Below are positions 1 through 5,603 of a stretch of 5,841 nt of DNA, one piece after another. The notes under the pieces are model-generated. The model saw only the letters and a program-made list of their open reading frames with translations, searched no databases and was not told the origin of the DNA. How positions within the stretch are numbered: position 1 is the stretch's first letter; every line of letters begins with the position of its first letter. Both the position numbers and the translations under genes were made by a program. Source of the stretch: Gammaproteobacteria bacterium (GTDB lineage Bacteria > Pseudomonadota > Gammaproteobacteria > GCA-001735895); assembly GCA_015494335.1 (NCBI GenBank), contig WGBK01000272.1:1-5841 (forward strand), written 5' to 3'.

Positions 1-227
1 GCGGCCCTGGCCTCGTCATCCTTGACCAGCACGTCGGCGGCCACCTGCAGGAAGGTGAGGCGGCCGCGCTTGCCGCCCGTCAGGTTGAGCACCAGGGGCT
101 TTTCGCCAATGGGCACATAGGCCGGTTCCTTCTTCTTTGGAGCGGCCTCGTCTTCGGCAGCCTGGGCCAGCGGGGCGGTCAGCAACAGGAGGACGAGGAG
201 CAGGCGGTGGATCAATGGATTGCGCAT
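1..227 (-). CDS. FliL-like flagellar basal-body-associated protein, N-terminal part (cut by the left edge)
   Basis: Seen: an ATG at 227 opens a minus-strand frame of 75 complete codons that continues past base 1. Residues 1-23 look like a signal peptide: a short basic start, a Leu-rich core (LLLVLLLL, 9-16), then a signal-peptidase I type site after A21-Q22-A23. A charged linker (24-34, Lys-rich) follows, then YVPIGEKPLVLNL and a segment rich in beta strand with LQVAADVLVKDDEA. Known: FliL proteins have an N-terminal membrane segment and a periplasmic domain starting with a similar Y-x-x-L-x-P-x-x-V-N-L stretch; they sit at the flagellar basal body and support stator function. Inference: this is a FliL-like paralogue rather than the fliL of a flagellar operon, because the next gene is not flagellar and the N-terminus looks cleavable. 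The only upstream purine stretch (GGAAAAAA) is a weak ribosome binding site. The C-terminal part is not visible. Confidence 0.8.
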   Translation of the reverse strand, partial: MRNPLIHRLLLVLLLLTAPLAQAAEDEAAPKKKEPAYVPIGEKPLVLNLTGGKRGRLTFLQVAADVLVKDDEARA

Positions 228-249
228 GGTTTTTTCCGACGTGGTTCGT

Positions 250-257
250 ACTATAGT
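250..257. promoter_or_regulatory. Palindromic ACTATAGT: candidate shared -10 for divergent promoters
   Basis: The 59-bp gap between the divergent fliL-like and BolA-family genes contains ACTATAGT, which is its own reverse complement and so presents TATAGT (5 of 6 matches to TATAAT) on both strands. On the plus strand transcription would begin about 23 nt before the ATG at 287; on the minus strand about 16 nt before the ATG at 227. Neither strand has a convincing -35 hexamer at 16-18 bp, so this is only a candidate. Confidence 0.35.
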
Positions 258-286
258 CCCTTTTGATTCTAGATGAGATTTCCGCG

Positions 287-508
287 ATGACACCCGAAAA
301 GATACAGAAACTGATCGAGAGGCATATGCCCGGCGCCCAGGTCCAGGTCAGCGGCGGAGAGGGCAAGTACAAGGCCGAGGTGGTCAGCGACGAATTCGAG
401 GGTCTGTCGCTGATCCAGCGTCACAAGAAAGTCTATGCCGCGGTCAACGACGAGATCGCCTCCGGCGAGCTGCACGCCCTGACCATTGTCGCCAAGACCC
501 CGGCCTAG
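287..508 (+). CDS. BolA/IbaG-family iron-sulfur-associated small protein
   Basis: A 73-residue protein matching the BolA fold from end to end. Seen: helix 1 (TPEKIQKLIERHMPGAQ), the strand VQVSG, the conserved FEGLS motif (37-41), RHKKVY (45-50), and the C-terminal HAL motif with the family's invariant His (H63). It aligns without gaps to most of E. coli IbaG (YrbA) from memory but stops shortly after TPA, lacking IbaG's C-terminal tail. Known: BolA proteins pair with monothiol glutaredoxins to bind a [2Fe-2S] cluster and act in iron-sulfur trafficking in the cytoplasm. Odd: the position of the loop His in E. coli IbaG (SHF) is Lys27 here (GKY), and the protein has no Cys. IbaG genes often lie beside murA; that is not seen here. 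The ATG at 287 was chosen over an in-frame TTG at 263 because family members start near this helix. The SD is weak (GATGAGA). Confidence 0.9.
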   Translation: MTPEKIQKLIERHMPGAQVQVSGGEGKYKAEVVSDEFEGLSLIQRHKKVYAAVNDEIASGELHALTIVAKTPA

Positions 509-518
509 GTGGGCTGAC

Positions 519-639
519 CTCAATCCCTGGGCCGACAGCGGACCAGATCAGGCAATGCCGTAAACCCTTCCTTGGGGGGCTTGACGGTGGCATCCTGCTA
601 CCGACATCCCTGACCCTGACCGCGCTGTCGGCCATTGAG
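519..639. repeat. Long interrupted inverted repeat in the convergent gap (possible folded 3' element)
   Basis: Between the stop codons of the BolA-family gene (508) and the diguanylate cyclase (648), GGCCGACAGCG (530-540) is perfectly complementary to CGCTGTCGGCC (623-633). Just outside, CTCAAT (519-524) pairs with ATTGAG (634-639), leaving a 5-nt bulge (525-529) on one side: 17 pairs in all. An alternative outer pairing is AATCCC (522-527) with GGGATT (643-648). Inside, TCAGG (548-552) can pair with CCTGA (609-613) and ATGCC (555-559) with GGCAT (589-593), then CCC (565-567) with part of the G run at 574-579. No U-run follows either end, so it is not a textbook intrinsic terminator. It may be a transcript-end or 3'UTR structure, or a degenerate miniature repeat element. 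No target-site duplication is evident. Confidence 0.55.
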
Positions 640-647
640 TCCGGGAT

Positions 648-2195
648 TTATTCCTCGCTGACCACCAGGCGGTCGCGGCCCTGCTGCTTGGCCTGGTAGA
701 GGGCCCGGTCGGCGCGCTCGAACACATCTTCCACGCTGTCGCCGGGTCGGACCTCGGTCACGCCGGCCGACAGGCTGATCGGCACCCGGTCGTCCTTGTA
801 GCGGAAATTGGCGCCGCCGACCGAGGCGCGGATCTTCTCCACCACCGGTGCGGCCTTGTCGAGGGGCGTCTTCGGCAACAGGAGCACGAATTCCTCGCCG
901 CCGGTGCGGAACAGGTAATCGGTGCGACGGATGTTGCGCAGCATCATGCGGGTCACGATCTGCAGGGCCTTGTCGCCGACCGAATGGCCGAAGCGGTCGT
1001 TGATCTGCTTGAAGTGATCGATGTCGAGCACCGCCAGGCTGAAGGCGTCGCGATAGCGCTCCCAGCGTGACAATTCCTGCTCCAGCATTTCCTCGTAGGC
1101 GAGACGGCTGCGCGCGCCGGTGAGGCTGTCGTACATCAGCTTGTGGCGGTTCTCGTCGAGCTTGTGACGCAACTGGGTCGATTCCTGCTCCATCCGTGCA
1201 ATCTTCTGCTGCAGTTGCCGGTTGCGTTCGAGGGCTTCCTCGAAACGCTGATTGTCGCTGACGACGAAGTCCTCGACGCCGCTGCGGATGGTTTCCAGTT
1301 GCTGGTGCACTCCCTGCTTGAGGCGTTCGATGTCCTGTTCGTTCTCCACCTGCTGCTGGATGCTGCTGACGCTGTGATCCATCAGTTCCTTCAGCTGGCG
1401 GGTCTCGTCGCGACCGCGCTGGCTGGCGTCCTGCTCGTCGGTGAGTACGCCGGAGATTTCCCCGAGCTGGCGCGTGACATCGACGATCAGGCTTTCCAGC
1501 TCGACCTTGTCCTGGCTGATGCCGTTGATGATCTGGCGGATCTCGGTCAGGATCTGGTCGAGGTAATCGCGCCAGTTGTCGAAATCGAATTCGTTGTCGA
1601 TGCGCGTGCGTATGGCCTCGAGACGGGTCGAGCGGCCGTGGGTGAAGCCGATCTTCTCGATCAGGGTCATCATCACGTCGCGCACCGCGTTGCGGGCGCT
1701 CTCGTCGTCGGGTTGCAGCCGGCCCTGCTGCAGCGCCGAGTCGATGAGTTCGGCAAGGCGACTCAGGCACTGCTCGTCGTCGAGGCTGAAGATGCTTTCG
1801 CGGAAGCTCTGCAGGCGCTTCTCCAGTGCAGCGTCCGGGTGCAGCTGCTCGATCAGGTCGAGCAGATAGTATTGCGGACCCTGCTGGGCCGGGGTGGTGG
1901 CCGTGGTTTCCGCATCGGAGGGGATCGACGGCAGCAGGTCGTCGCCGATGCGCGCCAGCAGGTCGGCCAGTTCCCCGAGATGATGGTCGAGGGCTTCGTT
2001 GTCCTGGTCGCGAGAGGCCTGCTGGATCTGCTTCAGCACTGCATCGAGTTCCTCGTTGAGGCCCTTGGCGGTGATGGCGAGTCGCGAGATCGCCTTGCGC
2101 AGCAGTTTCTCCAGCTCCAGCCAGGCGGCCTCGCTGTCATCGAGTTTCTGCAGACAATCGAAGTACTTCTGTTTCCAGTCCTTTTCTTTGCTCAC
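648..2195 (-). CDS. Diguanylate cyclase (GGDEF domain) with long coiled-coil N-terminus
   Basis: A 515-residue cytoplasmic protein predicted to make cyclic di-GMP from two GTP. Seen: no signal peptide or membrane segment. Residues 1-88 are helical and open with DWKQKYFDCLQKLDD; an Ala/Thr/Pro/Gln linker follows (about 89-107), then a helical, Gln/Glu-rich region that looks coiled coil up to about 350. The GGDEF domain covers about 350-512: DSLTG (356-360), DIDHFKQIND (391-400) with metal-binding D391, RFGH (401-404), inhibitory site R423-R-T-D426, exactly five residues before active-site GGEEF (432-436), and the usual C-terminal ADRALYQAKQQGRD. Both the catalytic and the product-inhibition sites are intact, so an active, feedback-controlled enzyme is inferred. 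No EAL domain and no recognised sensor domain. The start is GTG at 2195; there is no ATG upstream in frame and no clear SD. It converges on the BolA-family gene and diverges from the kinase operon. Confidence 0.93.
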   Translation of the reverse strand: MSKEKDWKQKYFDCLQKLDDSEAAWLELEKLLRKAISRLAITAKGLNEELDAVLKQIQQASRDQDNEALDHHLGELADLLARIGDDLLPSIPSDAETTATTPAQQGPQYYLLDLIEQLHPDAALEKRLQSFRESIFSLDDEQCLSRLAELIDSALQQGRLQPDDESARNAVRDVMMTLIEKIGFTHGRSTRLEAIRTRIDNEFDFDNWRDYLDQILTEIRQIINGISQDKVELESLIVDVTRQLGEISGVLTDEQDASQRGRDETRQLKELMDHSVSSIQQQVENEQDIERLKQGVHQQLETIRSGVEDFVVSDNQRFEEALERNRQLQQKIARMEQESTQLRHKLDENRHKLMYDSLTGARSRLAYEEMLEQELSRWERYRDAFSLAVLDIDHFKQINDRFGHSVGDKALQIVTRMMLRNIRRTDYLFRTGGEEFVLLLPKTPLDKAAPVVEKIRASVGGANFRYKDDRVPISLSAGVTEVRPGDSVEDVFERADRALYQAKQQGRDRLVVSEE

Positions 2196-2266
2196 GCGGC
2201 TGTGTCCGAAAATGGAACGGCAATCCCTAGTGTAGAATCCATGCCTGATTTTGCAGGAAAAAAGAC
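2196..2266. promoter_or_regulatory. Divergent promoter region for the cyclase and the kinase-Rieske operon
   Basis: These 71 bp separate divergent starts, so promoters for both directions probably lie here or within the gene ends. On the plus strand TAGAAT (2233-2238) is a plausible -10 giving a leader of about 22 nt, but no good -35 lies at the right distance. On the minus strand the reverse complement shows TACACT with a weak CTGCAA 17 bp upstream. No clear operator palindrome was found. Confidence 0.4.
2255..2258 (+). promoter_or_regulatory. Ribosome binding site of the sugar kinase gene
   Basis: AGGA followed by an A-rich stretch lies 8 nt before the ATG at 2267. It supports that ATG as the true start, in agreement with the start of the PfkB fold a few residues later. 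Confidence 0.7.
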
Positions 2267-3136
2267 ATGAACGAGAAGAATGCGGCCCGCATTCGCCTGG
2301 TCGGCAATGCGCTGGTGGATCAGGTGATGATCCTGGATCGCTATCCGCGCGAGGACGAGGAGTTGCGGGCCAGGGGTTTCCAACGCCGAAGTGGCGGTAA
2401 TGCCTGCAACAGCGCGCGCTGGCTGGCCCGCCACGGCCATCGGGTCGAGCTGGTCGCGGCCCTGGCCGACGATGCCGAGGCTCGCTGGCTGGAAGACCGC
2501 CTGCGCTCCGAGGGCGTGGACCTGTCCCGCTGCCAGCGCCATTCGCGAGGCGTTACGCCGCTGTCCAGCGTTTGGTTGGCCGAGCAGGGGGCGAGTCGAA
2601 CCATTGTGCATTACCGCGACCTGCCGGAACTGTCCCTGTCGCATCTGCGCAGCCTATCGGCAGATGATGTGGACTGGCTGCACCTGGAAGGGCGCAACTG
2701 CGAAACCCTGGATCGTTGGCTGACGGAAAGCAAGCCTCCACGCGAGAGGCTGTCGCTGGAACTGGAAAAACCCCGACCGGGGCTTGAGGACCTGCTCGAG
2801 CGGGTTTCCCTGGGCATCCTGTCCCGGGCCTATGTTCGGAAAATCGGCGAGGATGCGCGGGAATGCCTGCTGCGCCTGCAACATCGGCGACCCTGGCTGC
2901 AACTGGTTTGCACGATGGGTGCCAAGGGCCTGTGGCTGCTGGATGCCGGCGGGGAACCGAAACGCCTGCCCGCCCCTCGCGTGGTCGAAAACGGCGACAG
3001 CCTCGGCGCCGGGGATGTCTTCATTGCCGCCCTGGTCGCGGCCCGGAGCCGGGGCCGAGGGCTGGTGGAGGCGGCGGACGAAGCCCAACGTGCCGCGGTA
3101 CATCATCTCGAAGATGGGGAGGAGCGAAGCCTGTGA
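2267..3136 (+). CDS. PfkB-family sugar kinase, ketohexokinase (fructokinase)-like
   Basis: A 289-residue kinase predicted to phosphorylate a sugar, most likely a ketose, with ATP in the cytoplasm. Seen: LVGNALVDQV (11-20), YPRED (26-30), the sugar-binding SGGNACNS (42-49), RTIV (111-114), WLHLEGRN (137-144), LELEKPR (164-170), a T-M-G-A-K-G turn (216-221) and the PfkB signature DSLGAGDVF (244-252) with catalytic base D250. Order and wording follow human ketohexokinase closely (compare YPKED, GGNASNS, WIHIEGRN, VEKPR and TLGAGDTF). The human fructose-contacting residues D15, N42, N45 and D258 correspond to D18, N45, N48 and D250. Substrate remains an inference: other PfkB enzymes (ribokinase, tagatose or adenosine kinases) share the fold but not the EGRN/EKPR blocks. 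The last codons overlap the Rieske gene by 4 bp, so the two are translationally coupled. No sugar transporter or isomerase is seen nearby. Confidence 0.88.
   Translation: MNEKNAARIRLVGNALVDQVMILDRYPREDEELRARGFQRRSGGNACNSARWLARHGHRVELVAALADDAEARWLEDRLRSEGVDLSRCQRHSRGVTPLSSVWLAEQGASRTIVHYRDLPELSLSHLRSLSADDVDWLHLEGRNCETLDRWLTESKPPRERLSLELEKPRPGLEDLLERVSLGILSRAYVRKIGEDARECLLRLQHRRPWLQLVCTMGAKGLWLLDAGGEPKRLPAPRVVENGDSLGAGDVFIAALVAARSRGRGLVEAADEAQRAAVHHLEDGEERSL
3118..3124 (+). promoter_or_regulatory. Strong ribosome binding site deciding the GTG start of the Rieske gene
   Basis: GGAGGAG lies inside the 3' end of the kinase gene, 8 nt before the GTG at 3133. Together with the GTGA stop/start overlap this fixes the Rieske start; the frame is open far upstream but has no comparable signal. 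Confidence 0.8.
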
Positions 3137-3480
3137 ATCAGCCCGTGGACAGACAACTGTTGTGCCGGATCGAGGATCTGAGCGACCCAGGCAGTCGCGG
3201 GGTGGAATTCCTGCGCGATGGCGAACGGGTTTCGGCCTTCGTGGTATTGCGAGACGGAGTCTGGCGCGCCTACGAGAACCGCTGCCCCCATACCGGCGCG
3301 CCGCTGGACTGGGTGGAGCACCAGTTTCTCGATGCCGATGGCGCCTTGATCCAGTGCGCCGTGCACGATGCACGTTTCGACATCGAGGAAGGAGTCTGCC
3401 TGGCCGGCCCCTGTCCCGGCGCGCGGCTGACGCCACTGCCGATCGAACTGAGGGATGGAGCAGTCTGGTTGGCTGCTTGA
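3133..3480 (+). CDS. Small Rieske [2Fe-2S] ferredoxin-like protein
   Basis: A 115-residue soluble protein consisting of a single Rieske domain. Seen: the two cluster-binding boxes, C51-P-H53 (in NRCPHTGAPLDW) and C75-A-V-H78 (in IQCAVHDARFD), spaced by 21 residues, followed by GVCLAGPCPGARL (87-99) and a closing strand VWLAA. There is no signal peptide, membrane anchor or oxygenase catalytic domain, so it resembles stand-alone ferredoxin-type Rieske proteins rather than a respiratory-complex subunit. Known: such proteins carry electrons to oxygenases or other reductive partners; here no partner enzyme is in view, so the role is unassigned. The second box reads CAVHDARF where many relatives have CxxHG; Asp replaces the usual Gly. 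The GTG start overlaps the kinase stop (GTGA), and a strong SD precedes it. It ends 6 bp from the stop of the convergent chemoreceptor gene. Confidence 0.92.
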   Translation: MNQPVDRQLLCRIEDLSDPGSRGVEFLRDGERVSAFVVLRDGVWRAYENRCPHTGAPLDWVEHQFLDADGALIQCAVHDARFDIEEGVCLAGPCPGARLTPLPIELRDGAVWLAA

Positions 3481-3486
3481 GGCGTT

Positions 3487-5496
3487 TCAGACCTTGAACT
3501 GTTCGGCCAGGGCGGATAGCCGACCGGCCAGTTCCGCCAGCTGGCGGGCGAGGCTCTGCAGGGCCTGGTGGCTGCTGACGCTCTCGGCGCCGACCTCGAC
3601 GATGGCCCCGAGATGTTGCTGCATGTCCGCAGAGGCCTGTTTCTGGGCTCCGGAAGCCGAGGCTATGGCCTCGATGATGGCGTCGAAGCGTTCCACTGCG
3701 GCGGTGATCTCGGCCAGCGAGCGGGAAGCCTCGTCGGTGCGTGACAGGGTTTCCCGTGCCTGGTCGCGGCTCTGGTTCATGACCTCGGCGGCGTTGCCGA
3801 CGCCTTCCTGCAGGCGTTCGATGATGGCCTGGATCTCGCTGGTGGATTGCTGGGTGCGACTGGCCAGACCGCGCACCTCGTCGGCCACCACGGCAAAGCC
3901 GCGGCCCTGTTCGCCGGCCCGTGCCGCCTCGATGGCCGCATTCAGGGCCAGCAGGTTGGTCTGCTCGGCGATGCCGCGAATGACTTCCAGTACGGCCCCG
4001 ATCTGGGCGCTTTCCTGTTGCACGCCATCAACGACGCCTGAGGCGTGCTCGATATTGCGCGCGAAGCCGTTGATCGAGTCGAGGGTTTCGGTGATCACGC
4101 GCTGGCTGTGCGCCAGTTGCCGGTCGATGGCCTGTCGGTCGCTGCGTGCCTGGTCCGTGGATTGCTCGACCTGCTGAACGCTCCGGGTCATGGCCTGCAT
4201 GGTCCGTTCCACCTCGCCGGTGGCCTGCTGCTGGCGTTCGATCTGTTCGCCAGCCTGTTCGCTGCGCTGGTTCAGTTCACCGGCCTGGTGTTGTAGCTGA
4301 GTTACCGAGTCGATGAGACGGCGAATGGTTTCCCGCAGCTGCCCGGTGAATTGGTTGAAGCCCCGTGCGACCTCGGCGATCTCGTCCCTGCCGGGGGCAT
4401 TGAGGGTCTGGGTCAGGTCGCCCTCTCCGTGGGCGATGTCCTGCAACTTGTCGGCCAGCAGCTGCACCGGGCGGATCACCAGCCTGCGGCTGAGGAAGAA
4501 CAGCACCACCAGCAACAGCAGGCCGATGCCCAGGGCCAGCAGAATGCCGGAAGCCGCAGTGGTGCTGACCTCGTCTACGGACCGGATTTGTTCGTCGATC
4601 AGCTTGTCGGCCAGTTGCTCGGTCTCTCGGGTGCGCAACAGCAGGTTGCGTGCGCGGTTGCGGTAGTCTTGCCGGGCCTGCTGCAGGTCTCGGTAGGATT
4701 CCAGCGTGGCATCGACGGACTGACGGACTTCGGCCAGGCCCTGGCGCAGCAATTCGCGGTAGCTGAGGTCGCTGTTCGGGGCCGACTGCGCCGACAGGGC
4801 CATGGTGGCGATGTCTTCGATGTAGATGTCGAGATCGGTCAGATGGTTGCCGATGCGTTCGAGCAGCGGCGCGGGGTCCTGTCCGGCGAGCCGTTGCTGC
4901 AGGGCATGCAGGGCGGCATACAGGGACAGGCGGGCCTCGGTGGCGGCGGTGGCGGCAAACCATTCTTCGGTCTGCTGGGAATTGGCGGCCTCGTCACTGT
5001 CCCAGTTGGTTTCCCGTTCCACGATGATGCGATTGGCCTGCTCGTTGAGGTCGGCCAGGCGTTGCAGCAGCTGTTCCGAGCGTTGCTGCATGCTTTCCAG
5101 GGTCTCGCGATAAGCCTTGTATTTCTGCAGCAGGGGTTGCAGCGCCTGCTGGAAGGACTCGCGGGCCTGCTTCAGCGCGTTGATGCGGTCGGGGGGGATC
5201 AGGCCCGCCATGATGATCTGGTCGAAGGCGGTTTGTGACCGCTTGCGGGCCTGCTCGAGAGCCATGGCGGCATTCTCATCGCCGTCAAGCAGCTGTTCCA
5301 CGCGCAGCAGCTGGTCGCGCACACCGCTGCTGGTCTTGAGTGCGCCCTCGACGGTCTGGCGGGCCTCGTTGACGAGAAAATGACTGCTGACCGAAAGTCG
5401 CTGCACGCCGAGGTAACCGGCCGCCGCGCAGAGCAGCAGGGTCAGGCCGATCAGGCCGTAGCCGATGATGAGTTTGGCGCCGAGCCGCAGGTTCAT
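3487..5496 (-). CDS. Methyl-accepting chemotaxis protein with large helical periplasmic sensor
   Basis: A 669-residue inner-membrane chemoreceptor. Seen: membrane segment 1 at about 8-29; a periplasmic region of about 285 residues (31-315), rich in Leu, Gln and Glu and apparently all helical; membrane segment 2 at about 317-335; a HAMP domain from about 338 to 390 ([11 protein letters not shown], with P343, then GEGDLTQ and [15 protein letters not shown]); then a long signalling coiled coil with the conserved hairpin tip at about 506-548 ([20 protein letters not shown], followed by [18 protein letters not shown]). This tip binds CheW and CheA. The protein ends in EQFKV, without the NWETF-type tether for CheR/CheB. 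The sensor is about twice the length of a simple four-helix bundle, so a helical bimodular (HBM) type domain is a reasonable guess; the ligand is unknown. The ATG at 5496 has a good SD and leads directly into membrane segment 1. Confidence 0.96.
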   Translation of the reverse strand: MNLRLGAKLIIGYGLIGLTLLLCAAAGYLGVQRLSVSSHFLVNEARQTVEGALKTSSGVRDQLLRVEQLLDGDENAAMALEQARKRSQTAFDQIIMAGLIPPDRINALKQARESFQQALQPLLQKYKAYRETLESMQQRSEQLLQRLADLNEQANRIIVERETNWDSDEAANSQQTEEWFAATAATEARLSLYAALHALQQRLAGQDPAPLLERIGNHLTDLDIYIEDIATMALSAQSAPNSDLSYRELLRQGLAEVRQSVDATLESYRDLQQARQDYRNRARNLLLRTRETEQLADKLIDEQIRSVDEVSTTAASGILLALGIGLLLLVVLFFLSRRLVIRPVQLLADKLQDIAHGEGDLTQTLNAPGRDEIAEVARGFNQFTGQLRETIRRLIDSVTQLQHQAGELNQRSEQAGEQIERQQQATGEVERTMQAMTRSVQQVEQSTDQARSDRQAIDRQLAHSQRVITETLDSINGFARNIEHASGVVDGVQQESAQIGAVLEVIRGIAEQTNLLALNAAIEAARAGEQGRGFAVVADEVRGLASRTQQSTSEIQAIIERLQEGVGNAAEVMNQSRDQARETLSRTDEASRSLAEITAAVERFDAIIEAIASASGAQKQASADMQQHLGAIVEVGAESVSSHQALQSLARQLAELAGRLSALAEQFKV

Positions 5497-5503
5497 CCCT
5501 GTT

Positions 5504-5507
5504 CTCC
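5504..5507 (-). promoter_or_regulatory. Ribosome binding site of the chemoreceptor gene
   Basis: On the minus strand GGAG is followed by AACAGGG and then ATG, a spacing of 7 nt. It supports the ATG at 5496 as the start. Confidence 0.75.
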
Positions 5508-5519
5508 AGTAAGGAAAGG

Positions 5520-5543
5520 GCCGATCTGGGTCGATTGGCCGAT
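5520..5543. repeat. Three short GCCGAT/GTCGAT direct repeats upstream of the chemoreceptor
   Basis: On the plus strand GCCGAT (5520-5525), GTCGAT (5530-5535) and GCCGAT (5538-5543) follow one another at 10- and 8-bp steps, close to one helical turn. They lie 24-47 bp before the chemoreceptor start, where an operator could sit. They also overlap the -10 of the FliA-like candidate. No regulator can be named. Confidence 0.3.
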
Positions 5544-5557
5544 GAACCCTTTATTTA
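5532..5557 (-). promoter_or_regulatory. Weak FliA (sigma-28)-like promoter candidate for the chemoreceptor
   Basis: On the minus strand TAAA (5557-5554) is followed after 14 nt by GCCAATCG (5539-5532). The flagellar sigma factor consensus is TAAA, about 15 nt, then GCCGATAA, so the -10 matches 5 of 8 and the spacing is one short. Chemoreceptor genes are commonly FliA-dependent and the leader would be about 30 nt, which makes the site plausible but not strong. Confidence 0.25.
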
Positions 5558-5603
5558 GCAGATTCGGCGGATTTTGCCTGTGCGGGGGGTGGAACGGCGG
5601 GTT

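Noticed and set aside
263..286. Upstream TTG start for the BolA-family gene
   Set aside because: It would add eight residues not expected in the family and would leave the -10 candidate only a few bases away; the ATG at 287 fits the first helix.
541..622. Possible cyclic di-GMP riboswitch near the GGDEF gene
   Set aside because: It lies downstream of both genes rather than in a leader, and I could not find the conserved GEMM core or its tetraloop and receptor on either strand.
519..648. Intact insertion element bounded by the inverted repeats
   Set aside because: No flanking target-site duplication could be found and the interior has no coding capacity; only a degenerate miniature element remains possible.
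598..1770. 390-residue minus-strand open frame inside the cyclase gene in another frame
   Set aside because: Rich in Arg, Pro and Gly, typical of an off-frame reading of GC-rich DNA, while the cyclase frame carries all the conserved motifs.
2196..2266. Sigma-54 promoter in the divergent region
   Set aside because: TGGAAC and TTGC-like pieces occur, but not with the required GG-10 bp-GC spacing on either strand.
1143..2270. 375-residue plus-strand open frame opposite the diguanylate cyclase
   Set aside because: It is antisense to a clear GGDEF gene. Its Leu/Val/Ala/Asp-rich composition is what the complement of a Gln/Glu/Leu-rich coiled coil gives at high GC; there is no SD and no recognisable motif, and it runs into the kinase start.
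2654..3436. 260-residue minus-strand open frame opposite the kinase and Rieske genes
   Set aside because: It spans two well-supported genes on the other strand and has an Arg/Pro-rich shadow composition.
4351..5238. 295-residue plus-strand open frame opposite the chemoreceptor
   Set aside because: Antisense shadow of a helical coding region, with Gln/Gly/Leu low-complexity content and no domain.
5544..5603. Rho-independent terminator after the right-edge gene
   Set aside because: The two CGGCGG copies near here are direct, not inverted, and no stable hairpin followed by a U-run was found.
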